This document shows, one piece after another, positions 39,025 through 50,287 of a stretch of DNA of 64,000 nucleotides (position 1 is the stretch's first letter; the number at the start of each line of letters is the position of its first letter). The translations under genes were made by a program, and so were the position numbers. This stretch comes from Brugia malayi (taxonomy: Eukaryota; Nematoda; Chromadorea; Rhabditida; Onchocercidae): assembly GCF_000002995.4 (NCBI RefSeq), contig NW_025062478.1:2642001-2706000 (forward strand), given 5' to 3'. The notes beneath the pieces are model-generated. The model searched no databases and was not told the DNA's origin. It saw only the letters and a list, made by a program, of their open reading frames with translations.

Positions 39025-41340
39025 GCTTATTAGAATAATATTTCTCAAAGATTTGATATCATATTCAAATGATCGTATATCGAATATTAACACAATCACT
39101 TCTTGGCGCTAATTTCATCGGTTTAACTTTTTCTGAGCTATTAATGCATTTCCTTTGAAATGAAAATAAAAAACTGATTTTACTTTTTGATATCACTCAA
39201 TAAAATTCCGTCCAAATTTCACAAACTTCGTTTTTCCCTGCAAGCAATCATTTACATTCCAGTCAAGAAAAATAGATATTCAATAATCAGTAAAATGCTA
39301 TACACCTTGGCCCTCTCATGGGTAATTTGCGCTTTCCTCCTTCGATGTGATAGTCTTTCCTAGTCTCTTTTTCCGGAATCAAACCCATATCCTCCGTTAA
39401 CGGTCACAACCATAATAGATCCACAAATACCACCCAATGTTAATAAATCAGGTTGACGGATCTGTCCACGGCACAATATTCAATGTCACCAATTAACGGA
39501 TCGATTACTTTAATGTGACAGGTGCGCTCGTCCAAAAGTCATTGCTTTGATATTTCTATTAGCTCTGAATTTGCCATAGTTATTCTCGTAGAATAATCAA
39601 TACAAAGTGTTATGGTTATTAGAATTGAGCCATTCGTTATTTCAGTTTTTATAAGTTAATATGAACTTAGATATACATAGCTTAGCTTTTGAGATAAGCT
39701 ATAATCATTGGCGGAATCAGTCGGAGAGGTATGTATAAACGAATAATTGCTATGTTGGCTAATCTCTAAAAAAAAACCGACAAATGCATTGGCATTTGAA
39801 TTGAGTACAATTTTCATTTTCAATTCTTCACGAATCAATTGTGCAAGAGAAATGATTTTGTGTCTTAAAATAAAGATAATTTTCATCATATTTTCAAAAT
39901 TTCCTTTAGAAAAACATGAAAGATTATTCAATGAAATAGTAAGAATAATTCAATTCATATTTGACGGTACTTTTGTTCTTTTATTTTAAAATATATTAAC
40001 ATAACATTTACTTGTAATATATTTCAAAGTATCTATGATTATTTAATCTTTGCTAAAGTTAAATTTACTTAATTATAAGATTAAGAATTCATTACACAGT
40101 AAAAGATTTGAAGTGTTAATGAAAATTAAAGCACTAAGAACTTGCACTCATTTTAAAAACCTAATGAGCTCCATTTCACAGTTTTGTTTTATTTTGAAAA
40201 TTTCCATGAATGTTTGTTAGTCTATGAAATAATCAAAGGAATTTATTGAGGAAATATCATAAATGCTTTGTTGGCTACCATATAGCATTTTTGTGTTTAT
40301 ATTCTTTGAATCGTATATTCTTATTGTTCCATAACACCTCTGATCAAATAAACAATAGCTGATAAACAAAGAATGCGACAAAGTAGAGTTGATCAATGAC
40401 AGAATCAGATCCATCCAAAGTTTGATTTTATATCTTTGTTCTACGATTATACACGGAAAGAGAGTTAACTGCTTAGGGAAATGATGAAATTCCATGAGGC
40501 AAAATCTGAAAAAGATTCTGTGTCGATAAATCCCCGAATTTGATCCCTGATCAAGAATTTCTTCAATGAGAAATCAATTAATTGATCAATGAGAAGAAAA
40601 TGGTTTGTTTTAGAAAAAATCGACAACTATTTTAATTTTTTATCTGATAATTAATAAGGTTATACCATTCAATATTTGATAATTTCTTATCCTTAAATTT
40701 GCTTCAAAGAAAGTTAAAAACTGATAATAAATCTCACAAAAGAATCAATGAAACGATTTTCTCATTCGGTTGTGTGATATTTTTTTTTTCAAATGTGACC
40801 ACATACTTTCAGTTGCAAATCGTTTACCTCATATCATTCTCAATGCAAATTAATTTCATACTTGGATTTTTGACATTCCTTAAGGTAGTATAACTATTAT
40901 TGCAAGTTGATTGGTGATAAAACAAGCAAACAATGTTATAATAATAAAATACACCACCCTTCCTACATACGTGAATTGCTGTAGAAGGGCGGTCGGGATC
41001 AGTTTAATACGTCTCGACATCTCTTCTTCAGAGTCTCCAAAAGTCCACTGTCATCATTTCCCTCCACAGACAAATAATTCTCTTTTAAACTTTTCTACCT
41101 TTAAAGCAAATGATTTTCGTCTTCCATAGAAATTTGTTGAAAATTGTTCAAACACTTTGATTTTATATCTTTGTTCTTAGGCAGTAATGAAAAGTTGTAT
41201 AATTACTTAGGATGAAGGATCCGTATAGAAATGCTTTCAATGTGATTTTAAAAGGTTAAGATTTGAAATATTCCTTAGTGATTTCACTCGAGATGGAAAG
41301 TATTTGTGATTATTTCTAATGGAAACATTTATGCGACCTA
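39025..41340. repeat. Left arm of the palindrome
   Basis: Begins GCTTATTAGAATAATATTTC and matches the reverse complement of 51673 inward. Short frames within it, such as the minus-strand 92-codon frame 40217-40495, recur in the other arms but have no recognised homology, so they are not called as genes. Confidence 0.85.
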
Positions 41341-41694
41341 AAAATGTGATAAAATTAAATTGTGCAATAGATTATTAAACCAGTCGAGAAAAATTGGATG
41401 ATATTTTGATATTCTTAATTAATAAGAATATACTATTCAATATTTGATCATTTTTTAATTCTTATATTTATTCCAAGATAAATTAAAGATATATTAAGAC
41501 TCACAAGAAAATCAACAAAACGATTTTCTTATTAAAATGGCAAAAAACCGTATTTGAGTTAAAAATAATTAAATTGTTAACTTCATTTGATTGTACTGAT
41601 TATTGACCTTCCACCATAATCTTGATAATGAAACTCCATTTTACAGATGAAATCAACAATTGCTGATAACTAACACATACAAAAATATTATCAT

Positions 41695-42353
41695 ATTTTT
41701 TAGATCGCATAATTATTTCCACTAGAAATAATCACAAATACTTTCCATTTGAGTGAAATCACTAAGGAATATTTCAAATCTTAATTAACCTTTTAAAATT
41801 ACATTAAAAGCATTCCTACACGGATCCTTCATTTTTCTAAACTATTTCCCTTAGTAATCATATCACTTTTCAGTATTGCCTTAGAACAAAGATATAAAAT
41901 CAAAGTATTTGAACAATTTTCAACGAATTTTTATGGAAAACTACAAATCATTTGCTTTAAAGGTAGAAAAAGTCTATTCATAAATTATAAGGTACTCTCA
42001 ATTTTGATCTAAAAACATGAAATGCTTTTATCGCGAATGGGAAAATCGTTTCATCGATTCTTTTGTGAGATTTATTATCAGTTTTTAACTTTCTTTGAAG
42101 CCAATGTAAGGACAAGAAATTATCAAATATTGAATGGTATAGTTGAAAAATTAAAATGTTATTCGAATTTTCCTCAAAAAAACCATTTTTTTCTCATTGA
42201 TGAAATTCCTGATCAAGGATCAAATTAAGGGTTTTTCGACACGGATCCTCCTTCAGATGCTCCCTCATGCATTTCTTCATCATTTCCCTAAGCAGTTAAC
42301 TCTCTTTCCGTGTATAATCGTAGAACAAAGATATAAAATCAAACTTTGGATGG
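41695..42353. repeat. Right arm of the palindrome, inner part
   Basis: Inverted relative to the left arm and interrupted at 42353 by the retrotransposon. Its diverged state contrasts with the outer part of the same arm beyond the insertion. Confidence 0.75.
42349..42353 (+). repeat. Target-site duplication, left copy (GATGG)
   Basis: GATGG precedes the 5' LTR and recurs at 50283-50287 after the 3' LTR. The uninterrupted homologous site near 63611-63615 (reverse strand) has it once, which fixes the element ends exactly. Confidence 0.92.
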
Positions 42354-42814
42354 TGTCGCGAATTATAATTTCGCGAAAACTTCTAACCAATTTCATAGTA
42401 TCATAAATTATCTCTCTTTTTTAAATTGTAAACAATCCTACGGTATTCACACATGTATTTTTAATCTCTTCGTTGTAAACACTTCCAATTCTTCATACAA
42501 TTGCTCCGATAACACGCCCAATCCTCACTCATATAAATTCAATTCCAATAAACAAACCGATAACACGTCCAATCCTCACACATATAAATTCAATTCTAAT
42601 AAACAAAACAATCATCATTGTCATCATTGTCATTATTGTGGACTACTACTCTGTTAACCAAACGCAATTCCTACGGTCTTCTTCTTTATTATAAATTTTC
42701 TCTCTTTTTTATTCCTTGGTTTATTCATACCACGTTTTCAAAAAATAAAGGTTTATTAATCTTCCTACTGTATTGCAACTATTCGAATATCAACCAGATA
42801 AACCTTTCACGACA
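42354..42814 (+). repeat. 5' LTR, 461 bp
   Basis: Runs TGTCGCG...CACGACA, with canonical TG..CA ends. Contains direct sub-repeats (CGATAACACG(C/T)CCAATCCTCAC) and an AATAAA at 42744-42749. It differs from the 3' LTR by A/T near 42520 and at its penultimate base (C against T). Confidence 0.95.
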
Positions 42815-42823
42815 AAAATTTAT

Positions 42824-42841
42824 TGGTGCCACGAGCCGGGA
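42824..42841 (+). other. Primer-binding site
   Basis: TGGTGCCACGAGCCGGGA begins nine bases after the 5' LTR. The leading TGG pairs with the CCA end of a tRNA; I did not assign which tRNA. Confidence 0.7.
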
Positions 42842-42842
42842 C

Positions 42843-44377
42843 ATGTCGAGCCACATTATTGCGAGCTTTCAACCGGCAAAGGAAAGGTTAGTCAGTCTTC
42901 TTAAAGAAGCAAATCAACTGGAGATCAAACCTCCAGAGCCAAGCATGACAATAGATGAAAAAGAAGATTTTTATGTAATAAGAAAAAGAGTGTTAGAAGA
43001 TAAACTTCGAAGAATCCAATTATGCGTAACTACGCTTGAATCTATCAACGATAAATGGTTCACATATACTCAACAAATCGTCACGATGAAAAGAAGAGAA
43101 GAAGAGGAAGAAAAATACAAAACAGTAACAGAAGGTGACCAAGAATATTTCAATTATTACACGAAGGAAAGGAAGCGGTAATAACACTAACAATGCACAA
43201 GGATGAAGTCGACCAAAACTTAAAACAACTCTCAAAGGAGTTGACGGACAATCAAACAAAAGAAGATGCAAAATTTACTCCTTCTTCAAATATTAATGTA
43301 AATCTCCCTCATTTATCGCTCCCTACTTTCGATGGAGACCCTAGACAATGGCGACAATTTTGGAGCAGTTTTAACGCAGCAGTCCACACACAAGCGATTC
43401 CAGGAATACAAAAATTGAATTACTTGTACTCATGTCTTAAAGGAAAGGCTCTATAAGCAATATCTGGATATGATATAGCTCCAGAGAATTATGAAGTTAT
43501 CAGAAGACTGCTCAATGAGAAATATGGCGATCACTCAATAGTAACAACATTACTCTACAACGAACTCCAATCAATTAAACGAAATGAAAGAGAATGGATT
43601 GGAACAATTGAAAATATAGAACGAGTACTAAGCCAGTTAGAAGCTCTAGGAGAAAGCCTCGAACATTCAAATATTGAAATCTTGATCGAGAGCAAGTTGC
43701 CATTATGGATATTAAATAAAATATATAAACACAAGAAGAAGGACATGCCTTGGTCAATTCTCAAACTAAGAAACTTTTTAACAAGTTTAGTTAATGTGAA
43801 TGAACAGATTAGAAACTGTCAACATTCACTCACTCAACTCAATATTAAATCTACAACTACCAAACCGGAACAAAAACAACGATGCAATCCCGGAGGAACT
43901 TCAGCATTGTCGTCAATAAAAGATAATCAAAATACTTCGAAAACTACAACAACGAAATGACGACCATGTGTATTCTGCAATCAAGATCATTGGGACAGCG
44001 ATTGCGTGAAGTACACAACTCTCAATGCTCGGCTTAGTCGTCTCAAAGTGTTGAAGAAATGTACTATTTGTCTTAGAGACAGTCACAAAGGACAGAATTG
44101 TAATGTCAAAAAACAATGTTTTTATTGCAAAAGCTCACATAATAGTGCTTTATGTAATAAAAGGAATTCACTTTCTTTAAACAATACAATGTCTCAAAGA
44201 AATGAAGAACATGAAAGAATTGGACCTTCGAAACGAAAGGATTGTTCAACTTCTCTCTATAACTCCACATTAACAACTCGATCCAAACAGACAAAGGAAA
44301 CCTTACTTTTATGTAAGGAGATAAAGGTTTTTAATCCATCACAACCTCAACTACAACAAAATACCCTTGCATTATTT
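42843..44377 (+). pseudogene. gag: BEL/Pao gag region (interrupted)
   Basis: Starts at the ATG just after the primer-binding site (MSSHIIASF). The frame is lost by an apparent single-base shift near 43155-43170, continues in another frame, and is cut by TAA at 43454-43456 and TGA at 43958-43960. The middle carries the BEL/Pao gag core (LPTFDGDPRQWRQFW). Three zinc knuckles follow: CVFCNQDHWDSDC (from 43967), CTICLRDSHKGQNC (from about 44059) and CFYCKSSHNSALC (from about 44117), of CX2CX3-4HX4C type. The protein would form the virus-like particle and bind the element RNA. The stops look like point changes in otherwise conserved reading frames. Confidence 0.88.
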
Positions 44378-47300
44378 GATATTGGATAGCAACTCTCCTT
44401 CATCTCCAAAAAATTATCACGTCAATTAAAGTTAACCGAAACAGAAACTCAAATTATGAGAATAGCTCCATTTGGTATGAAAGAACCGAAATCATGTCCC
44501 ACTGCTCGCATACAACTAAATGTGCTAACTACCGAAAGCGAAATCATACAACTACAAGCAAATATAATTGATTATCTAACAAACGAACTGCAGGTAGTGG
44601 AGACATCAAATGAATTTCAAATTCAAAATTTGACAAATTATTGGAAAAAACCTGACGTATTGATTGGAGCTGACTATTTTTTCAAATTTATTAGTCTACG
44701 AGAAATTAGGGAATTGAAATCAGGGCATATGTTGGTTCAATCAAAAGTTGGTCCAATGACTGCTGGAAGTGGAGATATTAAGAAACTTTGCAAGAACGAA
44801 TTATATCCTAAAGAAGTAGTATATTCTACAAATGCCAATATTAACTCGGAGCTAGAAAAATTTTGGAAATTAGAAACGATTGGTATTCAAAAATCACCTC
44901 AAGATGATGATGAAGCTTTAAAGCATTTCAAACGGACCATCATCAAGCAGGGTGGAAGATACCAGGTTTGTTGGCCATGGAAAGACTCCAAACAAAAATT
45001 AAGCAATAATTATGGTTTATGCTGGGACTATTGAAGAATTTGATCAACCGTCTACAACATAATTCAAATCTCCATTTATATCATCAAATACTTATGGATC
45101 AACTACATTCGGGTATAATTGAAGAAGTACCTCCAAAGGATGAGGTAGGCGTTATTCATTACTTACCACATCAAGAAGTATTAACTCCTAGAAAATCAAC
45201 AACTGAATTAAGAATAGTATATGATGCCTCGGCACATCACAAAGGTTTCAAAAGCCTAAATGTATCGAGGTCCAGTAATGTTACCAGATTTAGTTGGAGT
45301 AATATTACGTTTTCGGATGATGAAAATAGTAATAACTGCTGATATCGAAAAGGCATTTTTACAACTAAAACTACAAAATGAGGAAAGAAATTGTACACGT
45401 TTTCTTTGGTCAGATGATATTAATAAAGAACTGACCAATGAAAATATAAAATGCTACCGCTTTAAGAGAGTTCCTTTTGGAGTAATATCCTTACCTTTCT
45501 TATTAGCAGCAACATTAAATTACCACCTAGAAAACCATGGTAGTGAATTGGCATGGGAGATAAGAAAGAATTTATACGTGGACAACGTTATTATATCAGC
45601 TAATGGAACAGAAGAGGCTTTGCATAAATATGAAAGAACGGAAGAAATTTTTGGTGAAGCATCAATGAACATAAGAGAATTTCTTTCAAATGACGAAAAA
45701 TTTAATGAAAGAATACCTGAATGCGACCTAAGCCAAACAAACCAGGAAATTTTTCTTGGTCTTAAATGGAACCATGAACGAGATATTATCCGTGTGGCAC
45801 TGAAACTATGGATAGGGAAAAGTTTAACAAAGAGGACTATCCTACAATTCATAGCTTCTCAATAAGATCCATTGGGTCTTCTCGTTCCCATAATGATCAA
45901 ACTTAAATTATTCATACAACACTTATGGAAAGAAAATATTCCATGGGATCAATCTTTAAACAAACAAGACGAACAACAGTGGATAAATCTCATCAAAGAA
46001 TGGCCAACAAATATAACAGAGCTGCCAAGATTTATAATGGAAACTTCACAATTAACAGAATTCCATATATTTACTGACGCTTCGAAAGTTGCCTATTCTG
46101 CAGCTATTTATGTTCTCAATCATGGATATCAAAACACATATTCGAATTCATTTTTGATTTATGCTAAATCTCGAATTGCTCCAATTAAAGGTATGTCAAT
46201 TCCTAGACTTGAATTATTATCTGTACTAATTGGAGTAAGAGCAGCTCAGTTCGTATTGAAACAATTAAATCTTGAAAATAATCAAGTTACTTTGTGGACG
46301 GATTCAAAATGTGTTCTTTACTGGATACAGAATTATACAAAGCTGCTTCCCAGATTTATACAAAATCGCATCGAAGAAATAAGGAAATCTAACTTCGAAT
46401 TAAATTACATACCAAGTGATCAAAATCCAGCAGATATAGCCACCAAAGGAGTATCACCACTTAAACTCCAAAATTGTAAACAATGGTGGAAAGGACCTCG
46501 ATGGTTGGAACTCAAGAAATCTGAATGGCCAAAGTGCAAACTTCGCTATTCAGGAAACGATGAATTTGCAGAAGCAATTGCTTTGAATTTAACAAAGATG
46601 ACTCAAACTTTTAAAAGGAATATAATTGAATTTATTGACGTATGTCGCTTCAGCAGTTGGACAAAACTAGTTCGAGTAACTGTTTGGACTTTTAGATTTA
46701 TTAAACAAACCTGCAAAAAGAAATTAGTGTGGCTAGAACCATTATCCGTAAAAAAGAAATATATGACTAAAGTTGATTACGATATAGCAGAGACTATGCT
46801 GATCAGACAGGCCCAATCACGATTGCTAACGGAGGACGAAAAGGAAAAATGGAATCTATATCTAGATGAAAGTGATAACTTATGGAAATTAAGGAGCCGA
46901 CTGGAAAATTCAGAATTAATGGACGAAAGCAAATATCCTACATATTTACCGGATCATAATTATACTACTGATCTTATTATTTTACACAAGCATAATGAAT
47001 TATATCACGCAGGTATTGCACATACGTTATCTGAATTAAGACGAAAATATTGGATACCGAAAGAAAGAACTGCTGTAAAACGAATCATAAACCTATGCTG
47101 TTATTGCATTCGCTGGAAAGCTAAGCCATTTAAACTGCCAGCGAAGCCAAGTTTACCAGAAACACGAGTAGAACGATCCAGAACCTTCGAACAAGTCGGC
47201 CTAGATTATATGGGTCCTCTTTCAGTCAAATCTGATAATGGTCTAGTCAAAAGATGGATAGCACTTTTTACGTGCTTTACTACCAGAGCGGTGCATCTTG

Positions 47301-48150
47301 AAATGGCGGAGAATTTATCTGCCGAGAATTTTTCACATGTTTTAAGAAGATTTATCGCTCGACGTGGATATCCAAAATTAATATTAAGCGATAATGCAAG
47401 CCAATTTCAACTGGTATTCAAAATCATTATGGAAGAAAACGCTAACGTTTTGGCTACAAAGGGTATGATATGGAAAAATACTATACCAAGAGCACCATGG
47501 GGTGGTGGTGTATATGAAAGACTTGTAGGACTCACAAAAAGAGCATTAAGAAGAGCAATAGGAAGAAAACTTCTAAAGGAAGGAGAATTAATAACATTAA
47601 TAGTTGACATAGAAGGAATCCTTAATACCCGTCCATTAACTTATGTAGGGTTTGGTTTGACGACTACAGAATCATTCGTCCAATTGATTTTATATCACCT
47701 ATGGCTTCATTAGATCTACCAATAAATTATGATAGTGATCAAGATGAATATACCCCTTATACAATAAAGACTAAAGATAAATTAGTCAAGTATTGGACCA
47801 CCACTCTTACCACATTAGATGTCTTTTGGAAGTTGTGGAAAGAAGAATATCTTACAAGTCTTAGAGAACGCACACAGAGAGAAATAAAATCACCGAGAAT
47901 AGTAGAAAAAAGAGTACCACATGAAAATGAGATAGTATTACTAAATGAACCAGAAATACCTCGTGGTATATGGAAATTGGCAAGGATAATAAAAATTAAT
48001 CGAGGATGGGATGGAAAAATAAGGAGTGCAACAATACAATTACCGAGTGAAAAAAAAATCGATCGATCAATAAATATGCTTTATCCTATGGAAATAGATG
48101 CTACTGAAGATAAAGAAGAAAGAGTGGAAGATGAACCAGAAGAACCCATT
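44378..48150 (+). pseudogene. pol: BEL/Pao pol: protease, reverse transcriptase, RNase H, integrase (interrupted)
   Basis: The protease active site is D-I-G at 44378-44386, followed at once by TAG (44387-44389). Frameshifts occur near 45025 and 45258, a TAA at 45863-45865 stands before DPLGLL, and another shift occurs near 47670. The reverse transcriptase has DIEKAFLQL and a YVDN box in place of YVDD. RNase H shows FTDASK, RLELLS, WTDSKC and DQNPADIATKG. Integrase has an HHCC zinc site (HNELYHAG to CCYC) and the D-D-E triad in GLDYMGP, LSDNASQF and GGVYERLVG. After integrase, LNEPEIPRGIWKLARI matches the C-terminal domain usual in this group. Every domain is present, so only the frame breaks stop it from encoding a full polyprotein. 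Confidence 0.93.
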
Positions 48151-49796
48151 GCTCGACGAACCAGAAGTGCTAAAAAATCACAGACTACAGTCTTTGCAAA
48201 AGACAAGTCTAATCTTCTGATAAAAACTTTATCATTAATAACGATGATGGCATTAATACCAAGACAAGTATTAGCTAACAATAGCTGTAATTGGATTACT
48301 GGTGTACCCTTTAATATTCCTGAAAAATGGAATTGTGAAGAAATTATTCACAAAAATGCTACATATCACAAAGTGGATGTGTACACACGCACCCATGTAA
48401 GAATACCAGCTATAAAATGTAGCAACATTACACGGACTGTATGCACGAAAGCTTTTCTCAGAATATCGCTATCGGTAGTGTCAGACCATACGTCTACTAC
48501 CGCAACTTCCTCACAATTCTGCAGATATTTAAATGTTCGAAAACAAATGAACGGAATTGGACTGATTCAATCTTCTCCTAATCAATGGATAACGAATAAG
48601 GAAATACAATATTCCTATGGATGGTTAGGAGTTAGCTGTCAATCAACCTCAAACTTCATATTAACTCAAGGAGAAATTCTCATCTACGATGGAAGAGGGT
48701 TAGTCTCTAACCTTGAAGATATAAAAGACTGTTCGACACAAATAGGTGAATGCATAACGAATACTAGCATTATCATATGGAATAGCAATGATACGACCAA
48801 TCATTGTTTATATCGAAAGATCGGAAGATTCAAGGCTACAAAGTATAACAACCACTTCATCATCGATGAGATACAAGCATCGCTTATAATTGATAAAAAC
48901 CCCCCTGTATTAAACACCAAAAATTGTAGATTCACCTCTCCAATTTTAATGCAGGGCGATATAGTTATTGAACTAGACATTGAAGATGACTCGAACTCTA
49001 TTACAAAATTCAAACGAAGAGTAACAAATAAACTATCGATGATAGAAAAGTCTCCAGATAGAAAATACGATCCTGAAAATGTAAAACTTCAATACCTTTC
49101 TGGTTCACTAAGACAAGAATTCCTTCAACAACTCAAAGAAACACAGCAGAGAAGTTGCCAAAACAGAAATAACTTATTACTTTTGATCAAATGGCTATCA
49201 ATCAGCAATCCTACCCTTGCCACGAAACTAATATTTCAAAGAAACGATGTGATAGCTAAAAGAATTAACGGGAATTTGATGGTGGCTCCTTGCAAATCAG
49301 AACAATCAGCAATCGAAAATATCGAATTCAAAGGAGATTTAATAAGTAAGTTTGAAATTGAAAGAATTAATGCAGAATTGGAAATCCTAACTCAAACCCA
49401 AAAAACAATTAATTCAATACCACATCAAATGAAGGATGAACTCTTTTGGCAAGAAATCTCTGAAGAAGGAGAAGAAATTAGCAAACAAATGGAAAAGGAA
49501 TTCAATGAAATTGTTCTACCGATAGAAGAAGAATTTGAAAACATTGGAAATTGATTTTTATCTATATAATTATCGTGACAATATTAACTATTTTAGTTAT
49601 TATTAAGTGGAAATTTAAATTAGTTCAACCCCTCCTTTGTAATGCTTCAAAACGAAATTCAAATCAAGCTACCATCATTACTCTCCCTACAGAATCACCA
49701 CACACTCAATTTCTAACTAAAGAAGAAATCCCACCTATTAAACTCCGTACATTTAGCTATATACCTCAAAATCACTCTCTCAAAATTACATCTTAA
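48151..49796 (+). pseudogene. env: Env-like class III glycoprotein gene of the retrotransposon
   Basis: In the same frame as the pol C-terminus, a hydrophobic leader (LLIKTLSLITMMALIPRQVLA, about 48210-48275) precedes a roughly 425-residue ectodomain rich in Cys and N-glycosylation sites. Near its end a Cys, Gln-Asn, Trp, Asn-Pro-Thr, Ala-Lys, Asn-Gly, Cys pattern (about 49155-49290) resembles a conserved core region of herpesvirus gB-type (class III) fusion glycoproteins. The first frame stops at 49552-49554; the membrane anchor (IFIYIIIVTILTILVIIKW) and a short tail to 49796 lie in an adjacent frame, so the anchor is cut off by an apparent one-base shift. An env of this kind has been described for nematode BEL elements of the Tas type in Ascaris. 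Assignment rests on pattern, not on alignment. Confidence 0.7.
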
Positions 49797-49816
49797 GACA
49801 ATTTCTCTCCCCCTTT

Positions 49817-49821
49817 GGGAG
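49817..49821 (+). other. Short purine tract before the 3' LTR
   Basis: GGGAG directly precedes the 3' LTR, in the position of a polypurine tract for plus-strand priming. It is very short, so this is a positional call. Confidence 0.4.
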
Positions 49822-50282
49822 TGTCGCGAATTATAATTTCGCGAAAACTTCTAACCAATTTCATAGTATCATAAATTATCTCTCTTTTTTAAATTGTAAA
49901 CAATCCTACGGTATTCACACATGTATTTTTAATCTCTTCGTTGTAAACACTTCCAATTCTTCATACAATTGCTCCGATAACACGCCCTATCCTCACTCAT
50001 ATAAATTCAATTCCAATAAACAAACCGATAACACGTCCAATCCTCACACATATAAATTCAATTCTAATAAACAAAACAATCATCATTGTCATCATTGTCA
50101 TTATTGTGGACTACTACTCTGTTAACCAAACGCAATTCCTACGGTCTTCTTCTTTATTATAAATTTTCTCTCTTTTTTATTCCTTGGTTTATTCATACCA
50201 CGTTTTCAAAAAATAAAGGTTTATTAATCTTCCTACTGTATTGCAACTATTCGAATATCAACCAGATAAACCTTTCACGATA
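49822..50282 (+). repeat. 3' LTR, 461 bp
   Basis: Same length as the 5' LTR and identical except for two substitutions, one near 49988 and one at the penultimate base (ends GATA instead of GACA). AATAAA at 50212-50217 is the likely polyadenylation signal of the element. Confidence 0.95.
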
Positions 50283-50287
50283 GATGG
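50283..50287 (+). repeat. Target-site duplication, right copy (GATGG)
   Basis: Follows the 3' LTR directly and matches 42349-42353. Confidence 0.92.

Larger units (their letters stand above)
42354..50282 (+). mobile_element. BEL/Pao LTR retrotransposon with an env-like gene, 7,929 bp
   Basis: The element is bounded by 461-bp direct LTRs and a GATGG target duplication. The order is gag, protease, reverse transcriptase, RNase H, integrase, then an env-like frame, on the plus strand. Pol order, the CX2CX3-4HX4C knuckles, the [13 protein letters not shown] reverse-transcriptase signature and the post-integrase domain all fit BEL/Pao. The two LTRs differ at two positions only, so the insertion is recent or the LTRs have been homogenised. 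The coding region nonetheless carries at least four apparent frameshifts and four in-frame stops. The intact arrangement of the target is seen at 63.6 kb, where the same palindrome sequence lacks the element, confirming the boundaries. Confidence 0.95.

Noticed and set aside
43555..43764. Minus-strand frames inside gag
   Set aside because: Shadows of the plus-strand gag frame; the same applies to minus frames at 45520, 47407, 48081 and 48801.
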